Below, piece after piece: positions 47,982 to 56,902 of a stretch of DNA of 64,000 nucleotides (position 1 is its first letter; the number at the start of each line of letters is the position of its first letter). This DNA comes from Vibrio sonorensis (GTDB lineage: Bacteria > Pseudomonadota > Gammaproteobacteria > Enterobacterales > Vibrionaceae), in assembly GCF_001854765.1 (NCBI RefSeq), contig NZ_LJJE01000069.1:62001-126000 (forward strand), given 5' to 3'. Under the pieces are notes generated by a model, which searched no databases, had not been told where the DNA came from, and was given only the letters and a program-made list of their open reading frames with translations. Made by a program: the position numbers and the translations under genes.

Positions 47982-50900
47982 ATGAAAAATCCATTTACCT
48001 CTTTTCTGTGGGAAGAACAAAAGCCCTCAGACCACGAGCCCCAACTAGAGTTTGGAAATGCCGTCCTCGATGAACTGCCGGACGGTGTTGCAATATGTGA
48101 TGCCAAACTTGGCTCTCACTCCGTTTACTATGCTAATCGTGCATTTCTTAGCTATTACCAAACCACTAGAAGTGAATTACTAGGCAGTAACCTACTCCAG
48201 TTTGTAAACAGTCAATGCCACCATCAAAGTAAACTCACCCATCTGTTTCACGCAGTAGACAGTGAATCAACTGAAATAGAAATCGGCCACTGTCACCCAG
48301 AAAAGTGGTTGCGCGTTTCCACCATTCGAATCAAAAACGCCAAAATAGAGAGTGAATACATTGTATTTACTCAAAGCGACATTTCGGAAAACCATGCCAT
48401 CAAAGGAGCATTAACCGACAGCAACTACAAGTTGGAAGCCATGATTGCAGCGCAGAAAGAGCGACTAACCGAACACGAAGTGCAAATGGGGGTAATGTTT
48501 GAGCAAGCGGCCGACTCCATGCTTCTGCTCGATAGAGACAACAATATCATCGACCTCAACGACGCTGCACAAACCATGTTTATGTACCAAAAAGACCGAG
48601 TGGTCGGTAAACATGTCACCACTCTGCTTCCCGGCTTAAGCGACGACTTTATCGAGTTTAAGCTATCGCAAGTGCAAAAATATCAGGAAGTACAAATCGC
48701 CAAGCTCGACGGTCGCTCCGGAACCGCGGAAAGCCTGCCGTTAATGGGATACATCCGTAACGTATCGTTAAAGTCCGGTTCTTATGTAGTGGTCGTTCTA
48801 CGCGATATCTCCCATTACCTATCCGCTGAAAAAGAGTTAGCGAGAAGCCAATCTGAACTAGAAGAAGTCGTTAGGCATTTAAACTTGGCGACTCAAGCGG
48901 GGGGAATTGGTATTTGGAACTGGAACTTTATCACCGACAACCTCGAATGGGACGAGCGAATGTACGATATGTATGGCGTCGACCCTGAAAATGGTGAAAA
49001 CAACTACGTCATGTGGCAAAAACGCGTGTTACCCGAAGACGCAGAAGTCGCAGAAAAACTCCTCAACGAGGCAAGAGAAAACCTCTCCCAGTTTAATACC
49101 GAATTTCGCATCCGAGTCCCATCGGGGGAAGTGCGTTGGATAAAAGCAGCGGCTGATGTCATTTTTGACCAAGAGACCAACAAGCCAATTGGTATGGGTG
49201 GTGTCAATATCGATATTACCAAAGAAAAAAATGCCCAAGCCTTTTTAAGACATGAAAGCGAGATCGCTCAAGCGGCCAACGAAGCCAAATCGATGTTTCT
49301 TGCCAATATGAGTCATGAAATCAGAACACCCATGAACGGTGTGGTCGGTATGCTGAGTTTACTCAGTGAAAGTGACTTAAATAGTGAGCAAAGTGAAATG
49401 CTAGTTACGATAAAAGACTCCGCATTAACACTGCTACACATTATCAACGACATACTCGATTTTTCAAAAATTGAAGCTGGGCAAATGTCTTTGGAGAGTG
49501 TGCCTGTTGAACTTCAAGCCTTACTGGAAAGAACCGTCGATGTGCTTTGGCTTCAAGCCGATAAAAAAGGCATAGAAATGTATGTCACTTACGACAGTAA
49601 GCTTCCAAAAGTGATCATGAGTGACAGCGTGAGACTGAGCCAGATTATGCTTAATTTGGTCGGCAACGCAGTTAAGTTCACGGAAAACAAACACGATTTG
49701 CAGGGTAAGATTTGGATATCCGCTTCCCTTAAGTCTAATGGCGTCGCTCCCTGCATCGAAATCATTGTCGAAGATAATGGTATCGGAATGACCGAAAACC
49801 AAGTGTCGAAGCTGTTTAACGCATTTACTCAAGCCGATACCAGTACCACGCGGCTATATGGTGGAACAGGGCTCGGCTTATCCATCACCCGCTCTCTATT
49901 AGAGTTAATGGGCGGGGATATAAAGGTAGAGAGTAAATTTGGCCTAGGTAGTCGATTCCTTGTAGAAGTACCGTTTATCGAAGTAGAGTCCCCTCCTGAA
50001 GACAATGACCGCGAAGATATGGAAGGCGCTAAGCTGCTGTTGCTATCACAACACCACAACATCAGTACTTTTACTGGTTTAATGCTGATGGGTTATGACT
50101 GCGAATTTAACCAGATAGAAACCAGCTCTAGATTAGAGGAAATGCTTCAAACTGCCGAGAATGCCAACCACAAATACGATGCGCTGTTGGTTGGCCCAGA
50201 CATAGATTTAGCAGAGCTAGATAAAGCCTCTTCGCACTCCCGTAGCGCCAAGATCAAAAAAATCGTATTCACCAAAGAAGCAGCTGCGGTTAAAGGCATG
50301 ATTTCAGATAAACACTACGTTGTCTCATGCGCTCCACTTAAACCAAGTCAACTCATTCAAGCAGTCGGAGTTGTTAGAGGAATTCGCAAACCGAGCGAAA
50401 AATCGGAAGAGACAAACAGTAGTCGCCATCTTAGCTCTTCTAAAAAAGACGTTAGCATACTTGTCGTAGACGACCAGCCGACCAATCGAGACGTCATCTC
50501 ACGACAACTCAGCTACCTCGGTTTTGAGTGTCAAATGGCGGAAGATGGAAAAGACGCTTTAAATCAATGGCAAAATAGTGATTTCGATTTAATTCTAACC
50601 GATTGTCATATGCCAGTTATGGATGGCTATGAGTTATCGCGTTCGATACGCCAACAGGAAAGAAACGATTCTACCTTGGGCACACGCCGATCCTCGCCAT
50701 CACAGCCAATGCCATGATGGAAGCATCCGAGCAATGTATCGCCGCAGGTATGGACGACTACCTCACTAAGCCTGTAGAGCTGAAAACCTTGGGTAATACC
50801 ATAGAAAAATGGCTACATCTCTCTCCCCTTCCTACAAAGCAAACCTTGCGAGCCGACGAAGAAAAGAGGGAGCAAACACAGGCCCCAATATGCCTGACAG

Positions 50901-51238
50901 CATTGGAAAACATCCTTTGTACTACCGAGCCGGAAGTTATTGCGCCGTTGTTACAAGGGTACTGGGAATCTATTTTGGAAGACTTCCAACTGTTACAAAC
51001 GGCACTAAACAACCAAGAAGCGGAATGGGTGCAACAAATATCCCATGCGGCAAAAGGGGCTGCGCGCAGTGCTGGTGCGCTGCAAATTGGCGACCTAATG
51101 GAGTACTTGCAGGATCATGCGATGGACCAAGATTGGCAAGACTTAACCGAGCACGTTGAGCAAGTGAAGCGTGCAATGGAAAAACTAGAACACTTCCTAG
51201 TAGACAATGGATATGTAGATACGGAGACGTCGCAATGA
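47982..51238 (+). pseudogene. multi-PAS hybrid histidine kinase with REC and HPt, frameshifted
   Basis: A cytoplasmic hybrid kinase of 1085 residues once corrected. Three PAS domains lie at about 15-130, 165-285 and 300-420 (the last begins [20 protein letters not shown]). HisKA holds its His near residue 445 in [16 protein letters not shown], and the ATPase has [16 protein letters not shown] and GGTGLGLSI. The receiver (about 825-940) has [11 protein letters not shown] and phosphoacceptor [13 protein letters not shown]. An HPt domain follows with ISHAAKGAARSAGA. One base is missing in the G run at 50678-50680; adding it gives [20 protein letters not shown]. Otherwise the frame stops at 50717. 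The 3' end overlaps a response-regulator gene by 4 bp. There is no transmembrane segment. Confidence 0.88.
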
Positions 51239-51948
51239 GTGAATATGACCCTACAGATTTCACCATTTTAGTGGTCGAAGACCACAGTTTTTCACGTAAA
51301 GCCCTTATCAGCATGTTGATGAGAGCGGGTTATGAAAACATCTTAGGGGCCAAAGATGGTGATGATGCGCTATCTAAGCTCAATGAGAACCGAGTTGACT
51401 TGGTGATCACTGACATTAACATGCCAGTGAAAAATGGACTTGAGCTAATCAAAGCCATTCGTACCCACCACACGCAAAATCCGATATATACGCGGATTAT
51501 CGCAGTAACGACGTTGCAAGACACGGCTACCATCGCCGCGTGTATGACGCTAGAAGTCGACGCCTTCTTGGTTAAACCCATTACCGTTCAAAATGCACAA
51601 GAGAAAATTCAACTCGCCATTTCCGAACCTAAAAAGCTCTACCAGCAGCATCTGTATGAATCGGTTTCTACTGAGATTGAGCTCAATCCTTCCAATGTCA
51701 AACCAAAGCGAGTCGAAGGGAATCGAGTCTATGGCATTCAATCTGAGTTTCACGTTGCAAACAGCATGTCAGAACTTAGAGATGGGATGACTCTGTTAGA
51801 CGACATATGCGTTTCCAATGGTGGTTGCCTTGTTAAGGCAGGCTCGGTCATCAACCAAAAAACCTTAAGGCGGCTTAAAGAACTCTCTTCTATTATCGAT
51901 TTTTGTCCAACCCGAGTGAGAGTCGATCAAAAAGATATGGTTGGTTAG
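51235..51948 (+). CDS. CheY-like response regulator with C-terminal accessory domain
   Basis: A 237-residue protein. The receiver domain (about 8-128) has TILVVEDHSFSRKALISMLM, the phosphoacceptor LVITDINMPVKNG and the Lys in DAFLVKPI, so it can be phosphorylated. The C-terminal part (about 180-230) reads MSELRDGMTLLDDICVSNGG and CLVKAGSVINQKTLRRLKEL, a pattern like the short region seen beside some HD-GYP or receiver proteins rather than a DNA-binding domain. It starts within the last codons of the hybrid kinase gene (ATGA overlap), so the kinase's HPt domain is its likely phosphodonor. Confidence 0.88.
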   Translation: MSEYDPTDFTILVVEDHSFSRKALISMLMRAGYENILGAKDGDDALSKLNENRVDLVITDINMPVKNGLELIKAIRTHHTQNPIYTRIIAVTTLQDTATIAACMTLEVDAFLVKPITVQNAQEKIQLAISEPKKLYQQHLYESVSTEIELNPSNVKPKRVEGNRVYGIQSEFHVANSMSELRDGMTLLDDICVSNGGCLVKAGSVINQKTLRRLKELSSIIDFCPTRVRVDQKDMVG

Positions 51949-51959
51949 TTGGCATTATC

Positions 51960-52577
51960 TTAGATTAAAGAGACTTGATCAGCGATATCCATCGCTACAG
52001 GAAGCACTGAAATCAATAAAAGCGCAGCCATACAGTAGTTAAATGCTAAGCGATACGTTTTTGTTTTCAGTGCATTTCTTAACACGGAACCAAACAACAA
52101 CCAAACGCCCACCGCCGGGAAAGAGACCAAAAAGAAGGTGGTAGCAATGGTGAGGTTTTGAGTAAAAAACGATTCTCCTGCCGTGGTAAAAGCAGATACC
52201 GCGCCAATGGCAATTACCCACGCTTTGGCATTCACCCACTGAAACATCGCTCCTTTAACAAAGCTCATCGGCTTCGCTTCGCCGTCAGCTCTATCTGGTT
52301 CCCCTGACTGGCTCACCAAATACGCTAGATAGATCAAGTAGACTATGCCAGTTACTTTAACAATAAGTTCAAGCTCTGGAATCGCTTTAAACACCTCGCC
52401 AAACCCCATCCCAACGAGAAATAACATTAAGGTGAATCCAGTACATATTCCTGTTAGCAGCGGTAAACTCCGTTTGATGCCAAAGTTCACTCCTGATGAC
52501 ATAACCATAATATTGTTTGGCCCAGGTGTAACAGAAGACGAAATAGCAAACAAAGCGACTGATAACAGGTAATCCAT
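51960..52577 (-). CDS. LysE/RhtB-family amino acid exporter
   Basis: A 205-residue inner-membrane protein with about six transmembrane helices. The family start SVTPGPNNIMVMSSGVNFGI and KRSLPLLTGICTGFTLMLFL are clear. It probably exports an amino acid or related metabolite. It is divergent from an XRE-cupin regulator, with repeated boxes and palindromes between, and is therefore probably controlled by it. The substrate is unknown. Confidence 0.9.
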   Translation of the reverse strand: MDYLLSVALFAISSSVTPGPNNIMVMSSGVNFGIKRSLPLLTGICTGFTLMLFLVGMGFGEVFKAIPELELIVKVTGIVYLIYLAYLVSQSGEPDRADGEAKPMSFVKGAMFQWVNAKAWVIAIGAVSAFTTAGESFFTQNLTIATTFFLVSFPAVGVWLLFGSVLRNALKTKTYRLAFNYCMAALLLISVLPVAMDIADQVSLI

Positions 52578-52651
52578 AACCCTTTTTCTCCTTTTTCAAA
52601 GCTTGATGTAAAGAACTGACCACCTTCACATACCGTTAAAGTGACAAATGA

Positions 52652-52731
52652 TATATTGAACGAGTGACTTATATACTGAACGAGATAAATTCGTTCGTCA
52701 AACAAAACGATCGTTTTTTATACTGAACAAA
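52652..52731. promoter_or_regulatory. cluster of operator-like repeats between LysE exporter and XRE-cupin genes
   Basis: Three similar boxes occur: TATATTGAACGAG (52652-52664), TATACTGAACGAG (52672-52684) and TATACTGAACAAA (52719-52731). The first two are 20 bp apart. GAACGA and TCGTTC form an inverted repeat over 52678-52696, and AAAACGATCGTTTT is a perfect 14-bp palindrome at 52704-52717. The region is only 158 bp and separates two divergent genes, so these are likely binding sites for the XRE-cupin protein. Confidence 0.6.
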
Positions 52732-52735
52732 AAGA

Positions 52736-53296
52736 ATGACTAAAGACAACAGCGCACCAATAGAGTTAATTGCCAGTACTCTACATCACGAAAGACAACG
52801 CACGGGTTTATCTATCGCCGAGGTCGCTAGACGAGCGGGAATTGCAAAATCGACACTTTCACAGCTAGAAAATGGTCAAGGCAACCCCAGCATCGAGACC
52901 TTATGGGCAATTTGCGTAGTCCTTGATATCCCTTTCTCTCGCTTAATTGAGCCACCACAGCCATTAACTACCGTTGTTAGAAGAGGTGAAGGTGTATCCG
53001 TGACGGCAGAGAAAGCCAACTATATGGCCACATTACTTGCCGCAAATCCTAGAGGCGCACGAAGAGATTTGTATTGGTTGGAGGTGAATCCAGGCGAGCC
53101 TAGATACTCAGACCCCCACAATGCTGGCGTGATCGAACATATCGTTATCACTCATGGCAGAGCAAAACTCGGACTCAACTCAGATCCGCAAATTTTAGAA
53201 ATTGGCGACTATATCAGTTACCCAGGCGATCAGCCGCATATGTTTGAAGCACTAGAGGAAGGTACCACGGCAATCCTACTGTCTGAGTATGTTTAA
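52736..53296 (+). CDS. XRE-family regulator with cupin domain
   Basis: A 186-residue regulator. The N-terminal helix-turn-helix (about 8-62) reads LHHERQRTGLSIAEVARRAG and IAKSTLSQLENGQGNPSIET. A cupin domain follows (about 100-180) with IEHIVITHGRAKLGLN and GDYISYPGDQPHMFEALEEG, which may bind a small ligand. Such proteins commonly control a neighbouring amino acid or amine exporter; here the divergent LysE gene is the likely target. It converges with the thermonuclease gene, overlapping by 4 bp. Confidence 0.9.
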   Translation: MTKDNSAPIELIASTLHHERQRTGLSIAEVARRAGIAKSTLSQLENGQGNPSIETLWAICVVLDIPFSRLIEPPQPLTTVVRRGEGVSVTAEKANYMATLLAANPRGARRDLYWLEVNPGEPRYSDPHNAGVIEHIVITHGRAKLGLNSDPQILEIGDYISYPGDQPHMFEALEEGTTAILLSEYV

Positions 53297-53808
53297 AGCC
53301 TTTTGCACCAATTGATACGCTTGCCACCGTTATATGGGACAGCGAGTCCTTGATTGATCAAAGCCTGAGATAAGCTTTGGTCGTCAAGGTATACATCCGC
53401 TAGAAGCCGGAAGTATTTTCCGCGCCTGATGTTTTTTAGCTCGATTTTTGTTGCCCTTGCCAGCGCTTGTTTAGTAAAGGCTTTGGCTTCTTTTGCGGCG
53501 ATCTTTTCCGCCTCGCATTTACCGCGAATTTCCGGCGCATCAACCCCCATCACACGTATAGAGATGTTTTGCCCGACGACATCTGGCCACCCCTGAATAT
53601 TGACTCGGAAAGTATCTGCGTCGTAGACACTCACGACAGCCGCGACCATAACATCACCATAACTGGTTTTCTTAGCCGATGCGGGAAGACAAAAACAAAC
53701 AAGGAGTAGAATGGCAATAAGGTTTTTCACGTAACTTTTCACGTAGCTATTCACGTAACTACTCACATAAATAAGGCTTTGAGAAAACAGAGAGCCATAG
53801 TTAACCAA
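53293..53808 (-). CDS. thermonuclease-family (SNase) protein, secreted
   Basis: A protein of up to 171 residues with a staphylococcal-nuclease-like domain: VVSVYDADTFRVNI, ISIRVMGVDAPEIRGKCEAE, and IRRGKYFRLLADVYLDDQSL with SQALINQGLAVPYNG. The Asp and Arg/Glu residues of the active site are at the expected places (DADTF, RVMGVDAPE, RGKYFR). A signal peptide (NLIAILLLVCFCLPASA) lies after an N-terminal stretch YVSSYVNSYVKSYVK encoded by four 12-bp tandem repeats. The start is uncertain; it may lie in or after the repeats. It could degrade extracellular nucleic acid. Confidence 0.82.
   Translation of the reverse strand: MVNYGSLFSQSLIYVSSYVNSYVKSYVKNLIAILLLVCFCLPASAKKTSYGDVMVAAVVSVYDADTFRVNIQGWPDVVGQNISIRVMGVDAPEIRGKCEAEKIAAKEAKAFTKQALARATKIELKNIRRGKYFRLLADVYLDDQSLSQALINQGLAVPYNGGKRINWCKRL
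53726..53773. repeat. four tandem 12-bp repeats at the 5' end of the thermonuclease gene
   Basis: Units TTCACGTAACTT, TTCACGTAGCTA, TTCACGTAACTA and CTCACATAAATA follow one another without gaps. In the leftward reading frame each encodes a Ser-Tyr-Val-Xaa-like tetrapeptide. A 12-bp unit keeps the frame when copies are gained or lost. Confidence 0.8.
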
Positions 53809-53853
53809 GTCAGAGCATTAGAATCAAGCTACTCATTCTAATGCCCTTATAAG

Positions 53854-54987
53854 TTAGCTAGGCATCAGCAATTCAAACTCAGTTTGCGCCACGACCGAAC
53901 CATTGATTTGCAACTCAACTTTGTGAACACCCGGATAATAAACTCGGGTCGTAATCGGCTTAATGGTGTGTTTTTTGGTTAGTTCAATAGTTTCACCGGC
54001 TTTTAATGGACTGGTTCGCCATTTAAAAACTTTAGGTGACGTAGAACCGTTGGCTTTTTGATGATGTACTATGTAGTCAACCATCAAAGATTGTTCGTGT
54101 TTAGCGCTCGATTTAATCATCGCGTTGATTTGAATAGAGCCACCATAAATCAATTGGCTAGCTGAGACCTCAAGTCGACATCTGCCCAATTCAGCTTTTC
54201 CATATCCCAGAACGTCGAGCGTTTTTTGATGCCCCTGTTTAATCAGGGTACGGCAGGCATGACGAACTAATTTTTTTCGGTTTGCGCTAGCATCTACTAG
54301 CCAACTCTCCGCAATGCTTGCCACTAAATCAGGATGATCTTTGGCGATGTCGTTTAGATTGTTTGCCACAGAGCGTCGAACATACTCGCTTGGATCGTCT
54401 TTTAGCGCTTCTAAAATAGGCACTATCGGTGTGGGATCTTGCACAAACTTAGATAAACGCATCCCCCACGGCAACCTTGGACGACTGCCTTCGCTTGCAA
54501 GACGCCTGACATGTAAATTGCTGTCCAGTGCCCATTGATATACGTGTTTTAAGGTCTTATCTCTTTCTAGGTCAAGAAAAGGGCGAATAGCAAATTCAGA
54601 CGATGACCGCTTGGTCATCTCCTTGAGCAAATGCATAGAAACTTCAAAATGGTTTCGACCATAACAGGCAACATAGTCTGCCAACGGCATTACTGCCCAT
54701 CCAGTAATACCCAAGTCATCAATGGAAGAGTCGTCCCATTCCTCTTTGAGCTCACGTCCCAAACTCGCTTCTAATATTTGAGCGGCTTGCTCAAAATCTG
54801 TCGGCAGAAAATCAGCCAGTGTATGGCAAATAAGGTCACTGCGTTGCTTTAGTTCTAACGAATCAAGCGTTTTTGCAATCTGGTCTACATAGCCCTGTGC
54901 GTCGAACTCTTGGTATTGCTTTTGAATAACGCTGGCGACATCGGCCACCATTTTGATATTGAGTAAGTTTTTAAACGGCTCCGCCAT
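53854..54987 (-). CDS. DNA alkylation repair protein, AlkC-like with C-terminal Ig-like domain
   Basis: A 377-residue protein built of HEAT-like helical repeats in its first about 260 residues: WDDSSIDDLGITGWAVMPLA, SEFAIRPFLDLERDKTLKHV, HVRRLASEGSRPRLPWGMRL and DDPSEYVRRSVANNLNDIAK. This matches AlkC/AlkD-type glycosylases that remove 3-methyladenine and related lesions. The last about 100 residues (LEVSASQLIYGGSIQINAMI onwards) look like a beta-sandwich, as in the longer AlkC subgroup. It stands alone, leftward. Catalytic residues were not assigned. Confidence 0.82.
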   Translation of the reverse strand: MAEPFKNLLNIKMVADVASVIQKQYQEFDAQGYVDQIAKTLDSLELKQRSDLICHTLADFLPTDFEQAAQILEASLGRELKEEWDDSSIDDLGITGWAVMPLADYVACYGRNHFEVSMHLLKEMTKRSSSEFAIRPFLDLERDKTLKHVYQWALDSNLHVRRLASEGSRPRLPWGMRLSKFVQDPTPIVPILEALKDDPSEYVRRSVANNLNDIAKDHPDLVASIAESWLVDASANRKKLVRHACRTLIKQGHQKTLDVLGYGKAELGRCRLEVSASQLIYGGSIQINAMIKSSAKHEQSLMVDYIVHHQKANGSTSPKVFKWRTSPLKAGETIELTKKHTIKPITTRVYYPGVHKVELQINGSVVAQTEFELLMPS

Positions 54988-55063
54988 CTCTGTTCCTTGA
55001 CTGACTAGTTGTTTTGTTAATCCTCTATCTTGTCAGACTAACCAAACTTACTGACAAACCGTG

Positions 55064-55669
55064 TCAGCAGCTCTTCAAGGTTTTTGCTAAAAACATCTCA
55101 ACACAGTCGCGAAGATAGCGTTCTTTCGATTCCTCTGACTGTGCAATATCGCAGCCGAGGTAGTTCCAATAAACGGCCTTGCCGTGAAACATAAGTAGAA
55201 GTTGAACCGCGGCCTCTTCGCTGCTGAGTTTAAGCTCAATCGTTCCATCATCGACTTTTTTCTGAAGATAGCACGCCAGCGACTTAGTGGTTCTTTCTGG
55301 ACCATATTCTAAATACGTTTCGGTAAACTCGGGATGTGTTTCAATATTGGCAACCGCATTTCTATAAGTTTGCTGTGCCCCCGGTTTAAGAAGCATCTCT
55401 TGAAACCCTCTAGCAAACTGAAACAAAACCTGATCAATAGGTAGAGTGACGTCTAACCCGCCCTCGTTGGCTTGATACTCAAGGCATTTATCCTTCATAC
55501 AGGTTTCAAAAAGAATATCCTTGGTTTTGAAGTGCGCATAGATAGTTTGCTTAGATACGTCGGCCAATTTGGATATCGCATCCATGCTGACGGCATAGCC
55601 ATAATTGCCAAACAGTTCCGATGCGGCATCAAGAATTCGATTTCTTTTTCGTTCACTTGCAGAAGTCAT
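55064..55669 (-). CDS. TetR-family regulator of the adjacent RND efflux genes
   Basis: A protein of about 201 residues. The helix-turn-helix reads RILDAASELFGNYGYAVSMD, AISKLADVSKQTIYAHFKTK. The C-terminal half fits the AcrR/TetR_C type seen in efflux repressors. ATG at 55669 is placed 12 nt after AGGAG; an ATG at 55681 touches that site and is less likely. It is divergent from the RND adaptor gene, and two operator-like palindromes lie in between, so it most likely represses both itself and the pump. Confidence 0.87.
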   Translation of the reverse strand: MTSASERKRNRILDAASELFGNYGYAVSMDAISKLADVSKQTIYAHFKTKDILFETCMKDKCLEYQANEGGLDVTLPIDQVLFQFARGFQEMLLKPGAQQTYRNAVANIETHPEFTETYLEYGPERTTKSLACYLQKKVDDGTIELKLSSEEAAVQLLLMFHGKAVYWNYLGCDIAQSEESKERYLRDCVEMFLAKTLKSC

Positions 55670-55712
55670 TGATCTATTCATCTCCTATTCACGTAAGTGT
55701 GACAATATCAAT

Positions 55713-55779
55713 ATCAAACTAGACAGTCCAGTTTAGTTGTAGTTTAATTATCAAATCAAACTAGACAGTCTAGTTTGAT
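55713..55779. promoter_or_regulatory. two TetR-operator-like palindromes upstream of the RND pump
   Basis: A perfect 25-bp palindrome spans 55755-55779: arm ATCAAACTAGAC, centre A, arm GTCTAGTTTGAT. A second copy at 55713-55737 has the same left arm and a diverged right arm (GTCCAGTTTAG). Their centres are 42 bp apart, close to four helical turns. They lie between the divergent TetR and RND adaptor genes. Confidence 0.85.
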
Positions 55780-55810
55780 TTTAAGATTGGGCAAGACAAG
55801 GAATCCCACG

Positions 55811-56896
55811 ATGCGCCGAAAAACTCTTAAATCTTCTTTATTAGTCGCTAGTCTTCCTCTGGTGCTTTCAGCGTGCACAGAGTCACAGGGCGAGGAAAAA
55901 CAACCACTTAAACTAATTACTGTTCAATCTCAATCCGTGGTACTTCGTCAGCAGTATCAAGTGGAAAGAGAATACGTCGGCGTCGTCACCTCTGGTCAGA
56001 GAGCTAACTTGGGGTTTGAGTTATCTGGTAAAGTTTCTAACGTCTTAGTTGATGTTGGAGATATCGTTGAGCAAGGGCAACCTTTGGTCACACTCGACAC
56101 CAAACTGTTATTTGCTGAAAGACAAGAACTTTTAGCGCAGCTCAAAGAAATTCGCTCACAAGAAAAGCTTAATAGTGCCAACTTAAGCCGTCAGTACGCG
56201 TTAAAGGACAAAGGTTTTAGTTCAGAATCTGAAATTGATACCCTCACCAGCAAAAAAGAGTCTCTCGCTGCAAACGCGCTTAGAATTCAATCAGCGCTAG
56301 ATGCCAACCAACTAAAGTCAGACAAGTCGACCATTCGCGCCCCCTACTCCGGTATCATTAGTAAGCGATTCGTCTCCATTGGTGACGTTGTCGCAACGGG
56401 AACAGCGACTTTGTCTCTGCTCTCTACCGACCAAAAAGAAGCGGTGATTGGCGTGAGTCGTCAAGACCTCTCTGAATTTGAAAACCAGAAACAATTTACC
56501 GTTTTGGTAAACAGCCAACCCTACAAAGCAACGCTGATCTCTAAAGCTTCTAATGTCGACAGTAATTCTCGCAGTATCTCGTTGCGCTTCTATTTAGAAG
56601 ATAGTAACGCCTTATTGGACGGTGAACTCGCTTACTTAAATCTAAATAAATCTTATCCAGAGCCAGGGTTTTGGATACCGACAACCGCTTTAACCGATGG
56701 AGTTCGCGGTACTTGGAACGTTTATTCACTCACACCAGAACCTGATCACAAATCCGTACAGCGAAGAGTGGTAAACGTACTTTACGCCAACAACGACGCT
56801 GTATACGTTCAAGGGAACCTGCAGTCCGGTGAGGAGATCATTGCCAATGGCCTGCACAAGGTCGTTCCGGGTCAACCAGTACTGAGTGTGGAGTAA
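55811..56896 (+). CDS. RND efflux periplasmic adaptor (lipoprotein)
   Basis: A membrane-fusion protein of about 361 residues that links the inner-membrane RND pump to an outer-membrane channel. The signal peptide MRRKTLKSSLLVASLPLVLS ends in the lipobox LVLSAC. The barrel-sandwich halves are VGVVTSGQRANLGFELSGKV and KSTIRAPYSGIISKRFVSIG, flanking a coiled-coil hairpin, and a beta-barrel follows. ATG at 55811 has AAGGAAT upstream; the open frame begins at 55775 inside the operator. It precedes the pump gene by 6 nt. Confidence 0.92.
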   Translation: MRRKTLKSSLLVASLPLVLSACTESQGEEKQPLKLITVQSQSVVLRQQYQVEREYVGVVTSGQRANLGFELSGKVSNVLVDVGDIVEQGQPLVTLDTKLLFAERQELLAQLKEIRSQEKLNSANLSRQYALKDKGFSSESEIDTLTSKKESLAANALRIQSALDANQLKSDKSTIRAPYSGIISKRFVSIGDVVATGTATLSLLSTDQKEAVIGVSRQDLSEFENQKQFTVLVNSQPYKATLISKASNVDSNSRSISLRFYLEDSNALLDGELAYLNLNKSYPEPGFWIPTTALTDGVRGTWNVYSLTPEPDHKSVQRRVVNVLYANNDAVYVQGNLQSGEEIIANGLHKVVPGQPVLSVE

Positions 56897-56902
56897 CGGG
56901 TT

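Noticed and set aside
53293..53808. The 12-bp repeats as a CRISPR-like array
   Set aside because: The units are contiguous, with no spacers, and lie inside a coding frame.
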